64,000 nucleotides of DNA from Bacteroides sp. 214 (GTDB lineage Bacteria; Bacteroidota; Bacteroidia; Bacteroidales; Bacteroidaceae): NCBI RefSeq assembly GCF_010501015.1, contig NZ_QVML01000005.1, positions 1 through 64,000 of the forward strand, given 5' to 3'. The notes under the pieces were generated by a model. It was not told the DNA's origin and did no database searches. It worked only from the letters and a program-made list of their open reading frames with translations. The position numbers and the translations under genes are program-made. Position 1 is the first letter of the stretch; each line of letters begins with the position of its first letter. This document shows positions 51,963-61,466 of the stretch, one piece after another.

Positions 51963-53471
51963 ATGAGTTTAAACAAACATACAGAAGTCTTGAAAAGCAA
52001 TGAGGTTTGGCGTGAGGCAAAAACAGCCGAGCAAATAATAGCTGCTTATCAATGTATGCCTATATGTCACTTTTTCATCAGGATGCAAGTGGCAAACAAC
52101 CATCCAACAGATTTCTTTGTGCTGAATGGGAATAAAAAAGCCATTGAGCGTTTTCCTCAATTGCTTACCGATAGTGAATACACCCAACTTGGTAGTGTGT
52201 TCTTTGGCGATGATTTTGATAATATGATGAGCTGTATCCGGGAGATGCCTGAGGGAAGTACAAATACAGAATTTATATTCCATCAAACAAGCAGTAGTAT
52301 AACCTACAAGTGCACCTTTTACTACACCAACGGTGAGGAAGCGGAAATGATAATGGTTGATGTTTCGGAACTAAAGAAAACCGAACACGATCTTATTCTT
52401 GCTAAAGAAAACTTGGAAGATGCCATAAAGAAGCAAAATCTGGCGTTGGATAATGCCAAGTTTGGTCTTGTATATATGGATACAAATTTTGTGGTGCAGT
52501 GGGAGTTAACCAAAAATGTTACAGCTACCGACATAAACCGTCATTATGTACCGGGAGAACAATGTTATCGCACGGCTTTTGGGGAAAAAGAGCCTTGCCC
52601 AACCTGTCCACTGAGGCAAGCTGTGGAAGATGGAATATCGGCAACACAGCGGAAAAAGGTAAATGGAATTGACCTCGAGGTTATTGCTACTCCCGTCTAC
52701 GATGATAATCAGGTTCTTGTGGGCGGACTCCTTAGAATAGAAGAGATAGCCGAGAGACTGAAAGCCGAACAAGAACTCATTATTGCTAAAGAAAAGGCAG
52801 AAACCGCCAATAAACTTAAATCAAACTTTTTGGCGAATATGAGTCATGAGATACGTACACCTCTTAATGCTATCGTTGGATTTTCGAGTGTACTAGGTGA
52901 AATAGAAGATACAAATGAACGACAAGAGTATCTCCTTTTGATACAGAAAAACAATGACCTTTTATTAAAACTCGTCAACGATATTATCGACTTATCAAGA
53001 GTGGAAGTAGGAAAATATGATTTTACGTTCGAACTCATTGAGGTAAACAAGTTCTGCAAAGAAGTTATTGAATCCTTCTTGATAACCCCATCTCCCGATG
53101 TAGCTGTTTTTTATGAAGATAACTCGCAATCAGTACTGTTGAATGTTGATAAAAACAGGTTGGCTCAAGTCATAAATAACTTGATTAATAACGCTCTTAA
53201 GTTTACGGAAAGAGGCAGTATCTGCTTGAGGTATGATGTTGAAGAAGAGTACGTAAAATTCAGTGTCTCCGATACAGGTATTGGTATTGACTTGAATGAA
53301 CATCAGGATGATATATTTGATCGCTTTGTAAAACTCAATCCCTTTGCACAAGGAACGGGTCTTGGACTCTCTATATGCAAACAGATTGTAGAGAAAATGG
53401 GAGGAAACATTGGTGTGAATTCTAAGCTTGGAGAAGGGTCTGAATTCTGGTTCACACTGCCGCTCGAATAA
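51963..53471 (+). CDS. Soluble PAS-domain sensor histidine kinase
   Basis: The 502-aa kinase has no membrane helix, so it senses an internal signal. The N-terminal 270 residues contain two PAS-like regions. The second has an unusual Cys cluster ([20 protein letters not shown]) that could bind a metal or respond to redox. A coiled linker leads to HisKA ([20 protein letters not shown], phospho-His at about residue 295) and a HATPase domain with N, G1, F and G2 boxes ([46 protein letters not shown]). No response regulator is adjacent, so it is an orphan kinase. It is not part of a larger operon. Confidence 0.9.
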   Translation: MSLNKHTEVLKSNEVWREAKTAEQIIAAYQCMPICHFFIRMQVANNHPTDFFVLNGNKKAIERFPQLLTDSEYTQLGSVFFGDDFDNMMSCIREMPEGSTNTEFIFHQTSSSITYKCTFYYTNGEEAEMIMVDVSELKKTEHDLILAKENLEDAIKKQNLALDNAKFGLVYMDTNFVVQWELTKNVTATDINRHYVPGEQCYRTAFGEKEPCPTCPLRQAVEDGISATQRKKVNGIDLEVIATPVYDDNQVLVGGLLRIEEIAERLKAEQELIIAKEKAETANKLKSNFLANMSHEIRTPLNAIVGFSSVLGEIEDTNERQEYLLLIQKNNDLLLKLVNDIIDLSRVEVGKYDFTFELIEVNKFCKEVIESFLITPSPDVAVFYEDNSQSVLLNVDKNRLAQVINNLINNALKFTERGSICLRYDVEEEYVKFSVSDTGIGIDLNEHQDDIFDRFVKLNPFAQGTGLGLSICKQIVEKMGGNIGVNSKLGEGSEFWFTLPLE

Positions 53472-53552
53472 TTCTGGTAATGATTTAATTATTCCGACTT
53501 AAGAACATTAATATGGAAACACTTTGCTGAATGCGCAGTGTGTTTCTTCTAT

Positions 53553-53586
53553 AAAAAACGAGAGTTTGTCCTAAAACAAACTCTCG
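53553..53586 (-). terminator. Terminator of ald
   Basis: cgagagtttgt (53559-53569) pairs with acaaactctcg (53576-53586). On the minus strand the stem is followed by TTTTTTAT. It lies 24 nt after the ald stop and may also end the kinase transcript from the other side. Confidence 0.8.
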
Positions 53587-53609
53587 CTGCACTTTATTAA
53601 TGAAGAGTT

Positions 53610-54716
53610 TTATAAACTCAATGGTTCATATTTCAATCCAAATGTGTCGGCAACGGCTTCGTACACAACCTTTCCGTTTACTACGTTTAGTCCCAGTGCC
53701 AGTACGGGGTCGGCTTTGCAAGCAGCTTTCCAACCCATATCGGCTAACTTCAACGCGTATGGTAATGTGGCATTGGTAAGCGCGTGTGTAGAGGTAAAAG
53801 GAACCGCTCCCGGAATATTAGCTACGCAGTAATGAACGATATCGTCTACAACATACGTAGGCTCGGCATGTGTGGTTGGTCTTGACGTTTCAAAGCAACC
53901 GCCTTGGTCAATAGCAACGTCTACTAAAACACTACCTTTGCGTATCAGCTTCAGCATATCCCTTGTGATGAGATGTGGAGCCTTTGCACCCGGAATTAAT
54001 ACCGAACCAATGATCAAATCGGTTGTTGGTAGCTCCTTTTCAATATTGTGCGCCGAAGAGTACAGCGTTTTTACATTGGCAGGCATCACTTCGCTAAGGT
54101 AGCGTAAGCGTGGAATGGAAATATCGGTAACTGTTACATCGGCACCCATACCGGCAGCCATTAGCGCGGCGTTGTATCCTACGATACCACCTCCAAGTAC
54201 CAATACTTTCGCAGGTTTTACACCCGGAACACCACCTAGTAATTTGCCTTTTCCACCTTGTGGCTTCTCTAAGAAGCGCGCACCTTCTTGAATAGACATG
54301 CGTCCGGCAACTTCGCTCATGGGTACAAGTAGCGGAAGCGATCTATTGGGCATCTCTACGGTTTCGTAGGCAAGGCATACAGAATTCGACTCAATCATGG
54401 CATGTGTCAATTTCTCTTCAGAGGCAAAGTGGAAGTAAGTAAACAGGAGTTGATCTTTTTTGATTAGTTTGTATTCGGGCTCGATAGGCTCTTTCACCTT
54501 TATAATCATGTCTGCTTCAGCGTAAACAGCTTCGATAGTAGGTAGTATAGTGGCACCTACCGATTCGTATTCTGCATCGGGGAAACCACTGTTTTCGCCC
54601 GCTGTGTGCTGCACATAGACAACATGACCTCTTTTTACAAACTCTCCGACACCACCCGGTGTCATTCCTACGCGATTTTCGTTGTTTTTAATTTCTTTTG
54701 GAATACCAATTTTCAT
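53610..54716 (-). CDS. ald: Alanine dehydrogenase
   Basis: The enzyme interconverts L-alanine and pyruvate with NAD. The 368-aa protein opens MKIGIPKEIKNNENRVGMTP, has KVKEPI and LLFTYFHFAS with the catalytic Lys and His regions, and the Rossmann motif VLVLGGGIVGYNAALMAAGM. DVAIDQGGCFETSRPTTH follows, as in the family. Length and motifs are complete. It is transcribed alone and may serve alanine catabolism or nitrogen balance in this anaerobe. Confidence 0.95.
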   Translation of the reverse strand: MKIGIPKEIKNNENRVGMTPGGVGEFVKRGHVVYVQHTAGENSGFPDAEYESVGATILPTIEAVYAEADMIIKVKEPIEPEYKLIKKDQLLFTYFHFASEEKLTHAMIESNSVCLAYETVEMPNRSLPLLVPMSEVAGRMSIQEGARFLEKPQGGKGKLLGGVPGVKPAKVLVLGGGIVGYNAALMAAGMGADVTVTDISIPRLRYLSEVMPANVKTLYSSAHNIEKELPTTDLIIGSVLIPGAKAPHLITRDMLKLIRKGSVLVDVAIDQGGCFETSRPTTHAEPTYVVDDIVHYCVANIPGAVPFTSTHALTNATLPYALKLADMGWKAACKADPVLALGLNVVNGKVVYEAVADTFGLKYEPLSL

Positions 54717-54859
54717 GACGATTTAATTTATAAGGTTAAAATACAGAGCGCAATTTAGTTATTATTTTTTTTTCTGAAAACAGTTAGAAAAAGTTTTTTC
54801 AAAGAAGATTACAATTAATTTCTCCTTCTGTTAATCAGAACTTAAACTATGTAAAGAAC

Positions 54860-54890
54860 TTTATTATCTCCACTGCAAACCGTACATTTG
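54860..54890 (+). promoter_or_regulatory. Promoter of the M23 peptidase gene
   Basis: TTTA, a 19-bp spacer and TACATTTG (54883-54890) fit the consensus with one mismatch at -33. Transcription would start near 54897, which excludes an upstream start at 54888 and supports the ATG at 54921. Confidence 0.7.
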
Positions 54891-54920
54891 CACTTGATTA
54901 ATATACATGTACATAATACC

Positions 54921-56579
54921 ATGATTAAGTCTCTATATACGACGTTGTTCTTTTTCTTTCTTCTCTCATTTCAAGCCATTGCTCAAGAACAACCATCCAT
55001 TCATTTTGTTGCTCCTTTTGACTTTCCGCTCTATCTTAGTGGAAATTTCGGTGAGATACGATCCAATCATTTTCATGGCGGATTAGATTTCAAAAGTCAA
55101 GGTGTATCCGGTAAACCGGTATATGCTATGGCAGATGGTTATATTTCGGCTATCCGTGTTACAAATGGCTCGGGATATGTGCTTGAAGTAGCATACGACA
55201 ATGGTTATACAACTATACTTCGACACAATGAAGCGTACGTTGGTGATATTGCCCGGCGAGTAAAAGCTTTGCAATACGAAAAAGAGAGTTGGCAAGTAGA
55301 AATCATTCCCGGCAAAGACGAGTATCGTGTTAAGGCAGGGCAGTTGATAGGCTACGGTGGTAATATGGGCTACTCCTTTGGACCACATTTGCATCTGGAT
55401 ATGATTGAGACAGACAGCAAAGACTATATTGATCCGCTTCCGTTTTTCAAAAAACAGATAATAGATACAAAAGCACCTGTAGCTTCGGGTTTCATGATAT
55501 TTCCACAGCTGGGAAGAGGAGTGGTAAACGGTTCGGATAAACCGTTTGCTTTCTTTACCGGAGATAAAAAGAGAGTGGAAGCATGGGGGGTAATAGGTGT
55601 TGGAATCAAAGCCTACGATTATATGAATGGGGTAAATAATCGCTACGGAGTGCATACGGTTCAACTGCAGGTAGATGGAGAGGAAATATTTACGAGTATA
55701 GTAGATCGCTTCTCTTCTGAGGAAAACCACATGATAAATTCATGGACATATGGGCAATATATGAAGTCTTTTATTGAGCCGGGAAACACACTGCGTATGT
55801 TGCATGCCAAGAATAATAATCGTGGATTAATAACCATTGACGAAGAGCGCGACTATCACTTTAATTACACGCTAAAGGATGTTTACGGTAATACCTCCCG
55901 CTATAATTTTACTGTAAAAGGCAAAAAGCAGGTAATAAAAACTGTAAATATGAAAAAAAAGTCTTATTTTGCATGGGACAAAGTAAACTTCCTTAAAGAA
56001 CCGGGTTTAGACCTGATTGTCAGACGAGGACAACTCTATGACGATGTGGTACTTAACTATGCTGTGTGGAAGGATACAACTACCGTTGCATTCGTTTATC
56101 AATTAAGTGATGAACATGTGCCGCTGTGTCGTTATGCAGATATTCAAATAGGACTACTGCGTCGTCCGGTGGCAGATATGGGCAAATATTACATTGCACG
56201 AATGTCTAAAACCGGTAAATTATCGAGTGTAGGTGGTAAGTATGAAGATGGCTTTATGAAAGGGCGTATCTCTAATTTAGGAACATACACAGTAGCTGTT
56301 GATACGATTGCCCCTGAAATATTGCCTGTTGGAGAGAAAACATGGGGGAAATCGGGCAAGGTTGTTTACAAAGTCAAAGAAAAGGAGACAGGTATACAGT
56401 CGTATCGCGGAACAATTGATGGAAAATTTGCCATCTTTGAGTGGTATATAATGAATAATACTTTTGTGTGTAAACTCGATTCCAAGCGTTGGGAGAAAGG
56501 TAAAAACCATGAAGTGGTAATGGTAGCGACAGACAATTGCGGTAACGAATCGACTGTGCGCCATACGTTTTATTGGTAG
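54921..56579 (+). CDS. M23 family metallopeptidase
   Basis: The 552-aa protein has a signal peptide (TLFFFFLLSFQAIA-QE). The peptidase core keeps the Zn ligands of LytM-type enzymes: HFHGGLDFKSQ (HxxxD) and GPHLHLDMI (HxH). It probably cleaves peptide cross-links in the cell wall in the periplasm. The C-terminal ~350 residues are beta-rich domains of unknown role. The start was chosen by the promoter at 54860-54890. It is followed closely by the C69 dipeptidase and the phosphohexomutase. Confidence 0.88.
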   Translation: MIKSLYTTLFFFFLLSFQAIAQEQPSIHFVAPFDFPLYLSGNFGEIRSNHFHGGLDFKSQGVSGKPVYAMADGYISAIRVTNGSGYVLEVAYDNGYTTILRHNEAYVGDIARRVKALQYEKESWQVEIIPGKDEYRVKAGQLIGYGGNMGYSFGPHLHLDMIETDSKDYIDPLPFFKKQIIDTKAPVASGFMIFPQLGRGVVNGSDKPFAFFTGDKKRVEAWGVIGVGIKAYDYMNGVNNRYGVHTVQLQVDGEEIFTSIVDRFSSEENHMINSWTYGQYMKSFIEPGNTLRMLHAKNNNRGLITIDEERDYHFNYTLKDVYGNTSRYNFTVKGKKQVIKTVNMKKKSYFAWDKVNFLKEPGLDLIVRRGQLYDDVVLNYAVWKDTTTVAFVYQLSDEHVPLCRYADIQIGLLRRPVADMGKYYIARMSKTGKLSSVGGKYEDGFMKGRISNLGTYTVAVDTIAPEILPVGEKTWGKSGKVVYKVKEKETGIQSYRGTIDGKFAIFEWYIMNNTFVCKLDSKRWEKGKNHEVVMVATDNCGNESTVRHTFYW

Positions 56580-56610
56580 TTGATTTTAAATATAATACTA
56601 TAACCAGTTA

Positions 56611-58254
56611 ATGAAGATGAAGAAAATTGTTTTATCTGTGGCTGTGATATTTGCAGCTTTGGCGAATACTTTCGCTTGTACAAATCTTATTGTGGGCAAA
56701 GGTGCGTCAACCGATGGCTCTACAATCGTTTCTTATTCGGCAGACTCTTACGGATTGTTTGGTGAACTTTACCACTATCCCGCTGCAACATACCCCAAAG
56801 GGACGATGTTAGATGTGTACGAATGGGATACTAATAAATATCTTGGGCAAATAGAGCAAGCGCGCCAAACCTATAATGTAGTTGGAAATATCAATGAATA
56901 TCAGTTGACTATTGCGGAAACGACCTTTGGTGGACGTGAAGAATTGGTAGATACTTTGGGTATTATGGATTACGGTAGTCTTATCTATATAGCTTTGCAA
57001 CGTTCGCGTACAGCTCGCGAAGCTATTAAAACAATGACCGATCTTGTGCAACAATATGGCTATTACAGTAGTGGAGAATCTTTTACCATTGCCGACCCTA
57101 ATGAGATATGGATCATGGAGATGATTGGTAAAGGACCCGGTATACGTGGAGCGGTTTGGGTAGCAGTTCGCATTCCCGACGATTGCGTTTCGGCACATGC
57201 CAATCAGGCACGTATCCATACCTTTAATATGGACGATAAGAATAATTGTCTTTGCTCACCCGACGTTATCTCTTTTGCACGCGAAAAAGGTTATTTTAGT
57301 GGTGTGAACAAAGATTTTAGTTTTGCCAAAGCGTATGCTCCACTCGATTTTGGTGCACGTAGGTATTGCGAAGCACGTGTGTGGAGTTTCTTTAATATGG
57401 TGACCGATCGGGGCAATGAGTTCTTACCTTATATATTAGGTGAAACTGACGAACCGATGCCACTTTACCTCAAAGCCAACAAAAAACTCTCTGTAGCAGA
57501 TGTGCGCGATTGTATGCGCGACCATTATGAAGGAACAGCGTTGGATATAACCAATGATTTTGGCGCAGGTCCATACAAAATGCCATATCGCCTCTCTCCA
57601 TTAAGCTTCAAGGTTAATGACGAATCGTACTTTAACGAGCGTCCCATCTCTACACAACAATCGGGTTTCGTATTTGTCTCTCAGATGAGGTCTAATATGC
57701 CCGATGCTATAGGTGGTGTACTTTGGTTTACATTGGATGATGCCAATATGGGTGTGTTCACTCCTGTGTATTGCTGTACTACTAAAGTTCCGGATAGCTA
57801 TGCTGCCAATGGAGCCGACTATATCACCCTCTCATGGGATAATGGTTTCTGGATTTACAACTGGGTATCCAATATGGTTTATCCACGCTATAACCTGATG
57901 ATTGATGATCTTAAAGCCACCCAGAAGGAACTGGAAGATAACTTCACGTTCATGCAACCTTCAATAGAAGAGATGGCAGCCAAACTATATGCCAAGAATC
58001 CGGAAGAGGCAGTGAAATTCCTTACCGACTATACCGGCATGACAGCCAACAATACCATTAGTACATGGAAAAAGTTGGGCGAGTTTCTTGTGGTAAAGTA
58101 CAATGATGGTGTAGTAAAGCGTGTAAAGAACGGACAGTTTGAACGTAACTCTATCGGACAGGCGGCAACGGTTATTCGTCCGGGATACCCGAAAGAGTTT
58201 CTCGAAGAATATGTGAAACAAACCGGAGACAGATATAAAATGCCTACCGAATAA
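56611..58254 (+). CDS. C69 family dipeptidase (PepD-like)
   Basis: The 547-aa protein has a signal peptide ending just before Cys23 in TFACTNLIVGKGASTDGS. That Cys is the expected N-terminal nucleophile of C69 dipeptidases after removal of the leader. Later motifs, IAETTFGGREELVDT and ESFTIADPNEIWIMEMIGKG, match the family. Instead of a cytosolic enzyme, this is likely exported, and cleavage of the leader would expose the Cys. It should hydrolyse small peptides, perhaps from cell-wall turnover given the M23 peptidase upstream. It lies 31 nt after the M23 gene. Confidence 0.9.
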   Translation: MKMKKIVLSVAVIFAALANTFACTNLIVGKGASTDGSTIVSYSADSYGLFGELYHYPAATYPKGTMLDVYEWDTNKYLGQIEQARQTYNVVGNINEYQLTIAETTFGGREELVDTLGIMDYGSLIYIALQRSRTAREAIKTMTDLVQQYGYYSSGESFTIADPNEIWIMEMIGKGPGIRGAVWVAVRIPDDCVSAHANQARIHTFNMDDKNNCLCSPDVISFAREKGYFSGVNKDFSFAKAYAPLDFGARRYCEARVWSFFNMVTDRGNEFLPYILGETDEPMPLYLKANKKLSVADVRDCMRDHYEGTALDITNDFGAGPYKMPYRLSPLSFKVNDESYFNERPISTQQSGFVFVSQMRSNMPDAIGGVLWFTLDDANMGVFTPVYCCTTKVPDSYAANGADYITLSWDNGFWIYNWVSNMVYPRYNLMIDDLKATQKELEDNFTFMQPSIEEMAAKLYAKNPEEAVKFLTDYTGMTANNTISTWKKLGEFLVVKYNDGVVKRVKNGQFERNSIGQAATVIRPGYPKEFLEEYVKQTGDRYKMPTE

Positions 58255-58280
58255 GTATAAATACCTAAAATAAAACGAAT

Positions 58281-60026
58281 ATGGAAAATCAGGAACTAAT
58301 AAAGCAGGTAACTGAAAAGGCCAACAAATGGCTTACACCGGCATACGATGCCGAAACTCAAGCAGCAATCAAAAAAATGCTTGAGAGTGAGGATAAAACC
58401 GAGTTGATAGAGTCTTTCTATAAAGACTTGGAATTTGGAACAGGTGGACTACGCGGTATTATGGGTGTAGGAAGCAACCGGATGAATATTTATACCGTTG
58501 GTGCAGCTACACAAGGATTATCGAACTACCTCAATGCTAATTTCAAAGACTTACCACAAATCTCTGTGGTAATTGGTCACGACTGCCGTAACAATAGCCG
58601 TAAATTTGCTGAGATATCCGCGAATATTTTCTCGGCAAACGGCATTAAAGTATATCTTTTTGAAGCACTTCGTCCCACACCCGAAATATCTTTCGCTATA
58701 CGCGAGCTCAAATGTCAAAGTGGTATTATCCTTACCGCATCGCACAATCCAAAGGAATACAATGGCTATAAAGCTTATTGGGATGATGGCGCGCAAGTAT
58801 TGGCACCACATGATACGGGTATCATCGATGAGGTGAATAAAATAGCCAATGCTTCGGATATCAAGTTTGAAGGTAGCCCGGCATTAATCGAAGTTATAGG
58901 CGAAAAGGTGGATGAGTTATTCTTGAATGCTGTAAAAACAGTTTCACTCAATCCGGAAGCAATTAAGCGTCAGCACGATATGAAGATTGTTTATACGCCT
59001 ATTCATGGAACAGGTATTACGCTTGTGCCGAGAGCACTAAAGATGTGGGGTTTTACCAACATTATCAACGTGCCCGAACAGGATGTAATTAGCGGAGATT
59101 TCCCAACAGTAAAATCGCCTAATCCCGAGGAACCTGCTGCACTATCTATGGCAATTGAAAAGGCCAAAGCTACCGATGCAGAATTGGTAATGGCAAGCGA
59201 CCCCGACGCCGACCGTGTAGGTATTGCCTGCAAAAACGAAAAAGGCGAGTGGGTACTTATCAACGGTAATCAAACCTGTATGATGTATCTTTATTACATC
59301 CTTACACAATACAAGGCATTAGGCAAAATCAAGGGTAATGAGTTCTGTGTAAAGACTATTGTTACTACTGAATTAATTAAGAAAATAGCAGATAAGAACA
59401 ACGTAGAAATGCTTGATTGCTACACCGGCTTCAAATGGATAGCACGCGAAATCCGTATCCTCGAAGGTAAGAAGAAGTATATCGGTGGTGGCGAAGAGAG
59501 CTATGGCTTCCTTGCTGCCGACTTTGTACGCGATAAAGATGCCGTTTCTGCTTGTTGTCTTATTGCCGAAATTGCAGCATGGGCAAAAGATAACGGTAAG
59601 TCACTTTACGAATTGCTGAAGGATATTTATGTGGAGTATGGTTTCTCTAAAGAGAAAGGAATTAGTGTAGTAAAACCGGGCAAGAGTGGTGCAGATGAGA
59701 TCAAACAGATGATGACCAACTTCCGCGCCAATCCTCCTAAAGAAATTGCAGGCTCTAAAGTAGTGTGCACTAAGGATTACCAAACGCTGAAGCAAACCGA
59801 TGCCGCAGGAAAGGTAACTGACTTGGATATGCCCGATACATCGAACGTGCTACAATACTTCACCGAAGACGAAACGAAAGTATCTGTTCGTCCGTCGGGA
59901 ACCGAACCGAAGATTAAGTTCTATGTAGAGGTGAAAGGTGAACTTTGCTGTCGCGAAAACTATGACGTAGCCAATGCTGCTGCCGATGTAAAGATTCAGG
60001 CAGTACTTAAGTCGCTAGGCGTTTAG
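58281..60026 (+). CDS. Phosphohexomutase (phosphoglucomutase/phosphomannomutase family)
   Basis: The enzyme moves phosphate between C1 and C6 of a hexose. The 581-aa protein has the phospho-Ser loop GIILTASHNPKEYNGYKAYW, the Mg loop MASDPDADRVGIA, the sugar loop GGGEESYGFLAADFVRD and the phosphate loop VRPSGTEPKIKFYVEV. The long form resembles bacterial alpha-PGM of the PgcA type. Substrate preference (glucose or mannose) is uncertain. It lies 26 nt after the C69 gene and is followed by a strong terminator. Confidence 0.93.
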   Translation: MENQELIKQVTEKANKWLTPAYDAETQAAIKKMLESEDKTELIESFYKDLEFGTGGLRGIMGVGSNRMNIYTVGAATQGLSNYLNANFKDLPQISVVIGHDCRNNSRKFAEISANIFSANGIKVYLFEALRPTPEISFAIRELKCQSGIILTASHNPKEYNGYKAYWDDGAQVLAPHDTGIIDEVNKIANASDIKFEGSPALIEVIGEKVDELFLNAVKTVSLNPEAIKRQHDMKIVYTPIHGTGITLVPRALKMWGFTNIINVPEQDVISGDFPTVKSPNPEEPAALSMAIEKAKATDAELVMASDPDADRVGIACKNEKGEWVLINGNQTCMMYLYYILTQYKALGKIKGNEFCVKTIVTTELIKKIADKNNVEMLDCYTGFKWIAREIRILEGKKKYIGGGEESYGFLAADFVRDKDAVSACCLIAEIAAWAKDNGKSLYELLKDIYVEYGFSKEKGISVVKPGKSGADEIKQMMTNFRANPPKEIAGSKVVCTKDYQTLKQTDAAGKVTDLDMPDTSNVLQYFTEDETKVSVRPSGTEPKIKFYVEVKGELCCRENYDVANAAADVKIQAVLKSLGV

Positions 60027-60050
60027 TCTCGTAAAACTTATAGTTGTTAT

Positions 60051-60088
60051 AAAAAGAGCTTTTGGATGTTTTTCAAAAGCTCTTTTTG
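60051..60088 (+). terminator. Terminator of the phosphohexomutase gene
   Basis: aaaaagagcttttg pairs with caaaagctctttttg. The stem is followed by T residues and lies 25 nt after the stop codon. Confidence 0.85.
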
Positions 60089-60095
60089 TGAGAGG

Positions 60096-60275
60096 CTAAT
60101 TGTAGATAACTAATCGTATTTCTCCATGACCACGAAACTTTTCACTGTAATACATGTGAACCTTTATTCCTTTATTGCTTATCCATGATAGTTCATAACG
60201 AGCATCATAGCTTTTCTTCTTCTTTGTCTTGAAAGCGTTGTGTGGTTGCTGTATTCTTTTGGGAAGAAAAAGGAT
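60096..60275 (-). pseudogene. Orphan C-terminal coding remnant
   Basis: The minus strand has a 59-codon frame without a start codon, running to the TAG at 60098-60096. Its end reads YDARYELSWISNKGIKVHMY, then YSEKFRGHGEIRLVIYN. The regular alternation of charged and hydrophobic residues looks like protein rather than noise. It may be the stump of a deleted gene from an insertion or recombination event. I do not recognise the family. The surrounding 60276-60435 holds a lone TATCTTTG (60303-60310) but no other gene. Confidence 0.4.
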
Positions 60276-60435
60276 TTACTTCGATTTGTTGTGAGGAAGT
60301 GCTATCTTTGTGGGATACGTGTTTCGGATAATGATTGCGTATATATATGAATTAGTGGCAATGCGTGGTCGATGCTATAGTGGGGAAACAAGGCGGATGT
60401 AGAAATGCAAGTATGAAAAGTGAATATATAACTTT

Positions 60436-61104
60436 ATGCAAATGGAAACATTTATTTTAATTGGAATCTTTGTTGTATTTATTGTTTTGTTGATAAATCT
60501 ACCTGTTTTTGTAATTATGCTAATTGCAAAAACAAATAAAGTAAAATTATCATATAGGGAGGCTTTGAAATTGTATAGATGTAAAGTTGCTGATAAATCG
60601 TTCTTAAAGTCGGTTGCAAAGTTTCAAGAGAAAAACATTCCCGTTTCGGTAGCAATGTTGGTTGCACACAAACTATCGGGTGGAAATTTGGAGAATTGTG
60701 TTGAGGGGCTTATTTACGCAAAAGAAAACAATTTGGAAACCGACTTTCTTTCAGTTTCAGCATTCGATTTAGCAGGAAAGAATGTAAAAGAATCATTTTT
60801 GGATGCAAATCAAGTTTATGAGATAAAATTGCGTGATTTGACAAATGGCAAAATCTCAATTGATTATTTTGTTAATTATAAGTATGAGTTTCCGAGCGTT
60901 TTTGTAGAAAAGGATTGCGAAAAAGTAAAAGATAAAATCGAGGGAAAATTAGGTACATTTCTTGAATCTTGGAACAATACTAACACATTTGAAACGGAAG
61001 AAATGATACGAAAAAACATCTTGAATACTGATTTCTGGGAAGGAAATCTGAGAATAGTTTTAATCTCTCAAAAAATTATTATTCGTGAAGAAGTTGAGAA
61101 ATGA
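60436..61104 (+). CDS. Short FloA-like (flotillin-type) membrane protein
   Basis: The 222-aa protein has an N-terminal membrane helix (ILIGIFVVFIVLLINLPVFV) and a segment that matches FloA-type proteins: VAHKLSGGNLENCVEGLIYA and FDLAGKNVKESFLDANQVYE, where FloA has AHxLAGGNVxxVVxALIxA and AIDLAGRDVLEAV. It is shorter and more divergent than the usual ~330 aa, lacking the C-terminal oligomerisation region. FloA proteins organise lipid domains in the inner membrane. Whether this one still does so is unknown. It is AT-rich, next to an orphan coding remnant and a small membrane protein. Confidence 0.6.
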   Translation: MQMETFILIGIFVVFIVLLINLPVFVIMLIAKTNKVKLSYREALKLYRCKVADKSFLKSVAKFQEKNIPVSVAMLVAHKLSGGNLENCVEGLIYAKENNLETDFLSVSAFDLAGKNVKESFLDANQVYEIKLRDLTNGKISIDYFVNYKYEFPSVFVEKDCEKVKDKIEGKLGTFLESWNNTNTFETEEMIRKNILNTDFWEGNLRIVLISQKIIIREEVEK

Positions 61105-61139
61105 TTGAATTTGTTGAAAAACATAAAAACAAATAGGAC

Positions 61140-61457
61140 ATGAATAAGTGGAAAATAGCGTTTTGGGTATGTTTGACTATTTTGATAACAGTAACTATAT
61201 TCTCGGTACATTCGATTATTGATCAAGGGGTAACATTGACGTATCTAAAAGATGGATACACTGATACTGAAAATGACCTAGATCTACTAATTGAATTTAT
61301 TAATAAGACTGATTTAACTAAACTACAAATTGAAGCGGAACTCAAAGATCACAAACTTGTCGAATACATAGACTTCCAATCGGATACAGTTTCGCTTGAT
61401 AGAGTTTTACTAATATTCGAGGACGGAAAAATAAAAAGAGTAATTAAGCAATGGTAA
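61140..61457 (+). CDS. Small membrane protein (105 aa)
   Basis: A single N-terminal helix (WKIAFWVCLTILITVTIFSV) is followed by an 80-residue polar domain (DLDLLIEFINKTDLTKLQIE, FEDGKIKRVIKQW). No family is recognised. It lies 35 nt after the FloA-like gene, so the two are probably cotranscribed, and it ends just before the second copy of the dispersed element. Confidence 0.6.
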   Translation: MNKWKIAFWVCLTILITVTIFSVHSIIDQGVTLTYLKDGYTDTENDLDLLIEFINKTDLTKLQIEAELKDHKLVEYIDFQSDTVSLDRVLLIFEDGKIKRVIKQW

Positions 61458-61466
61458 ATATACCTT

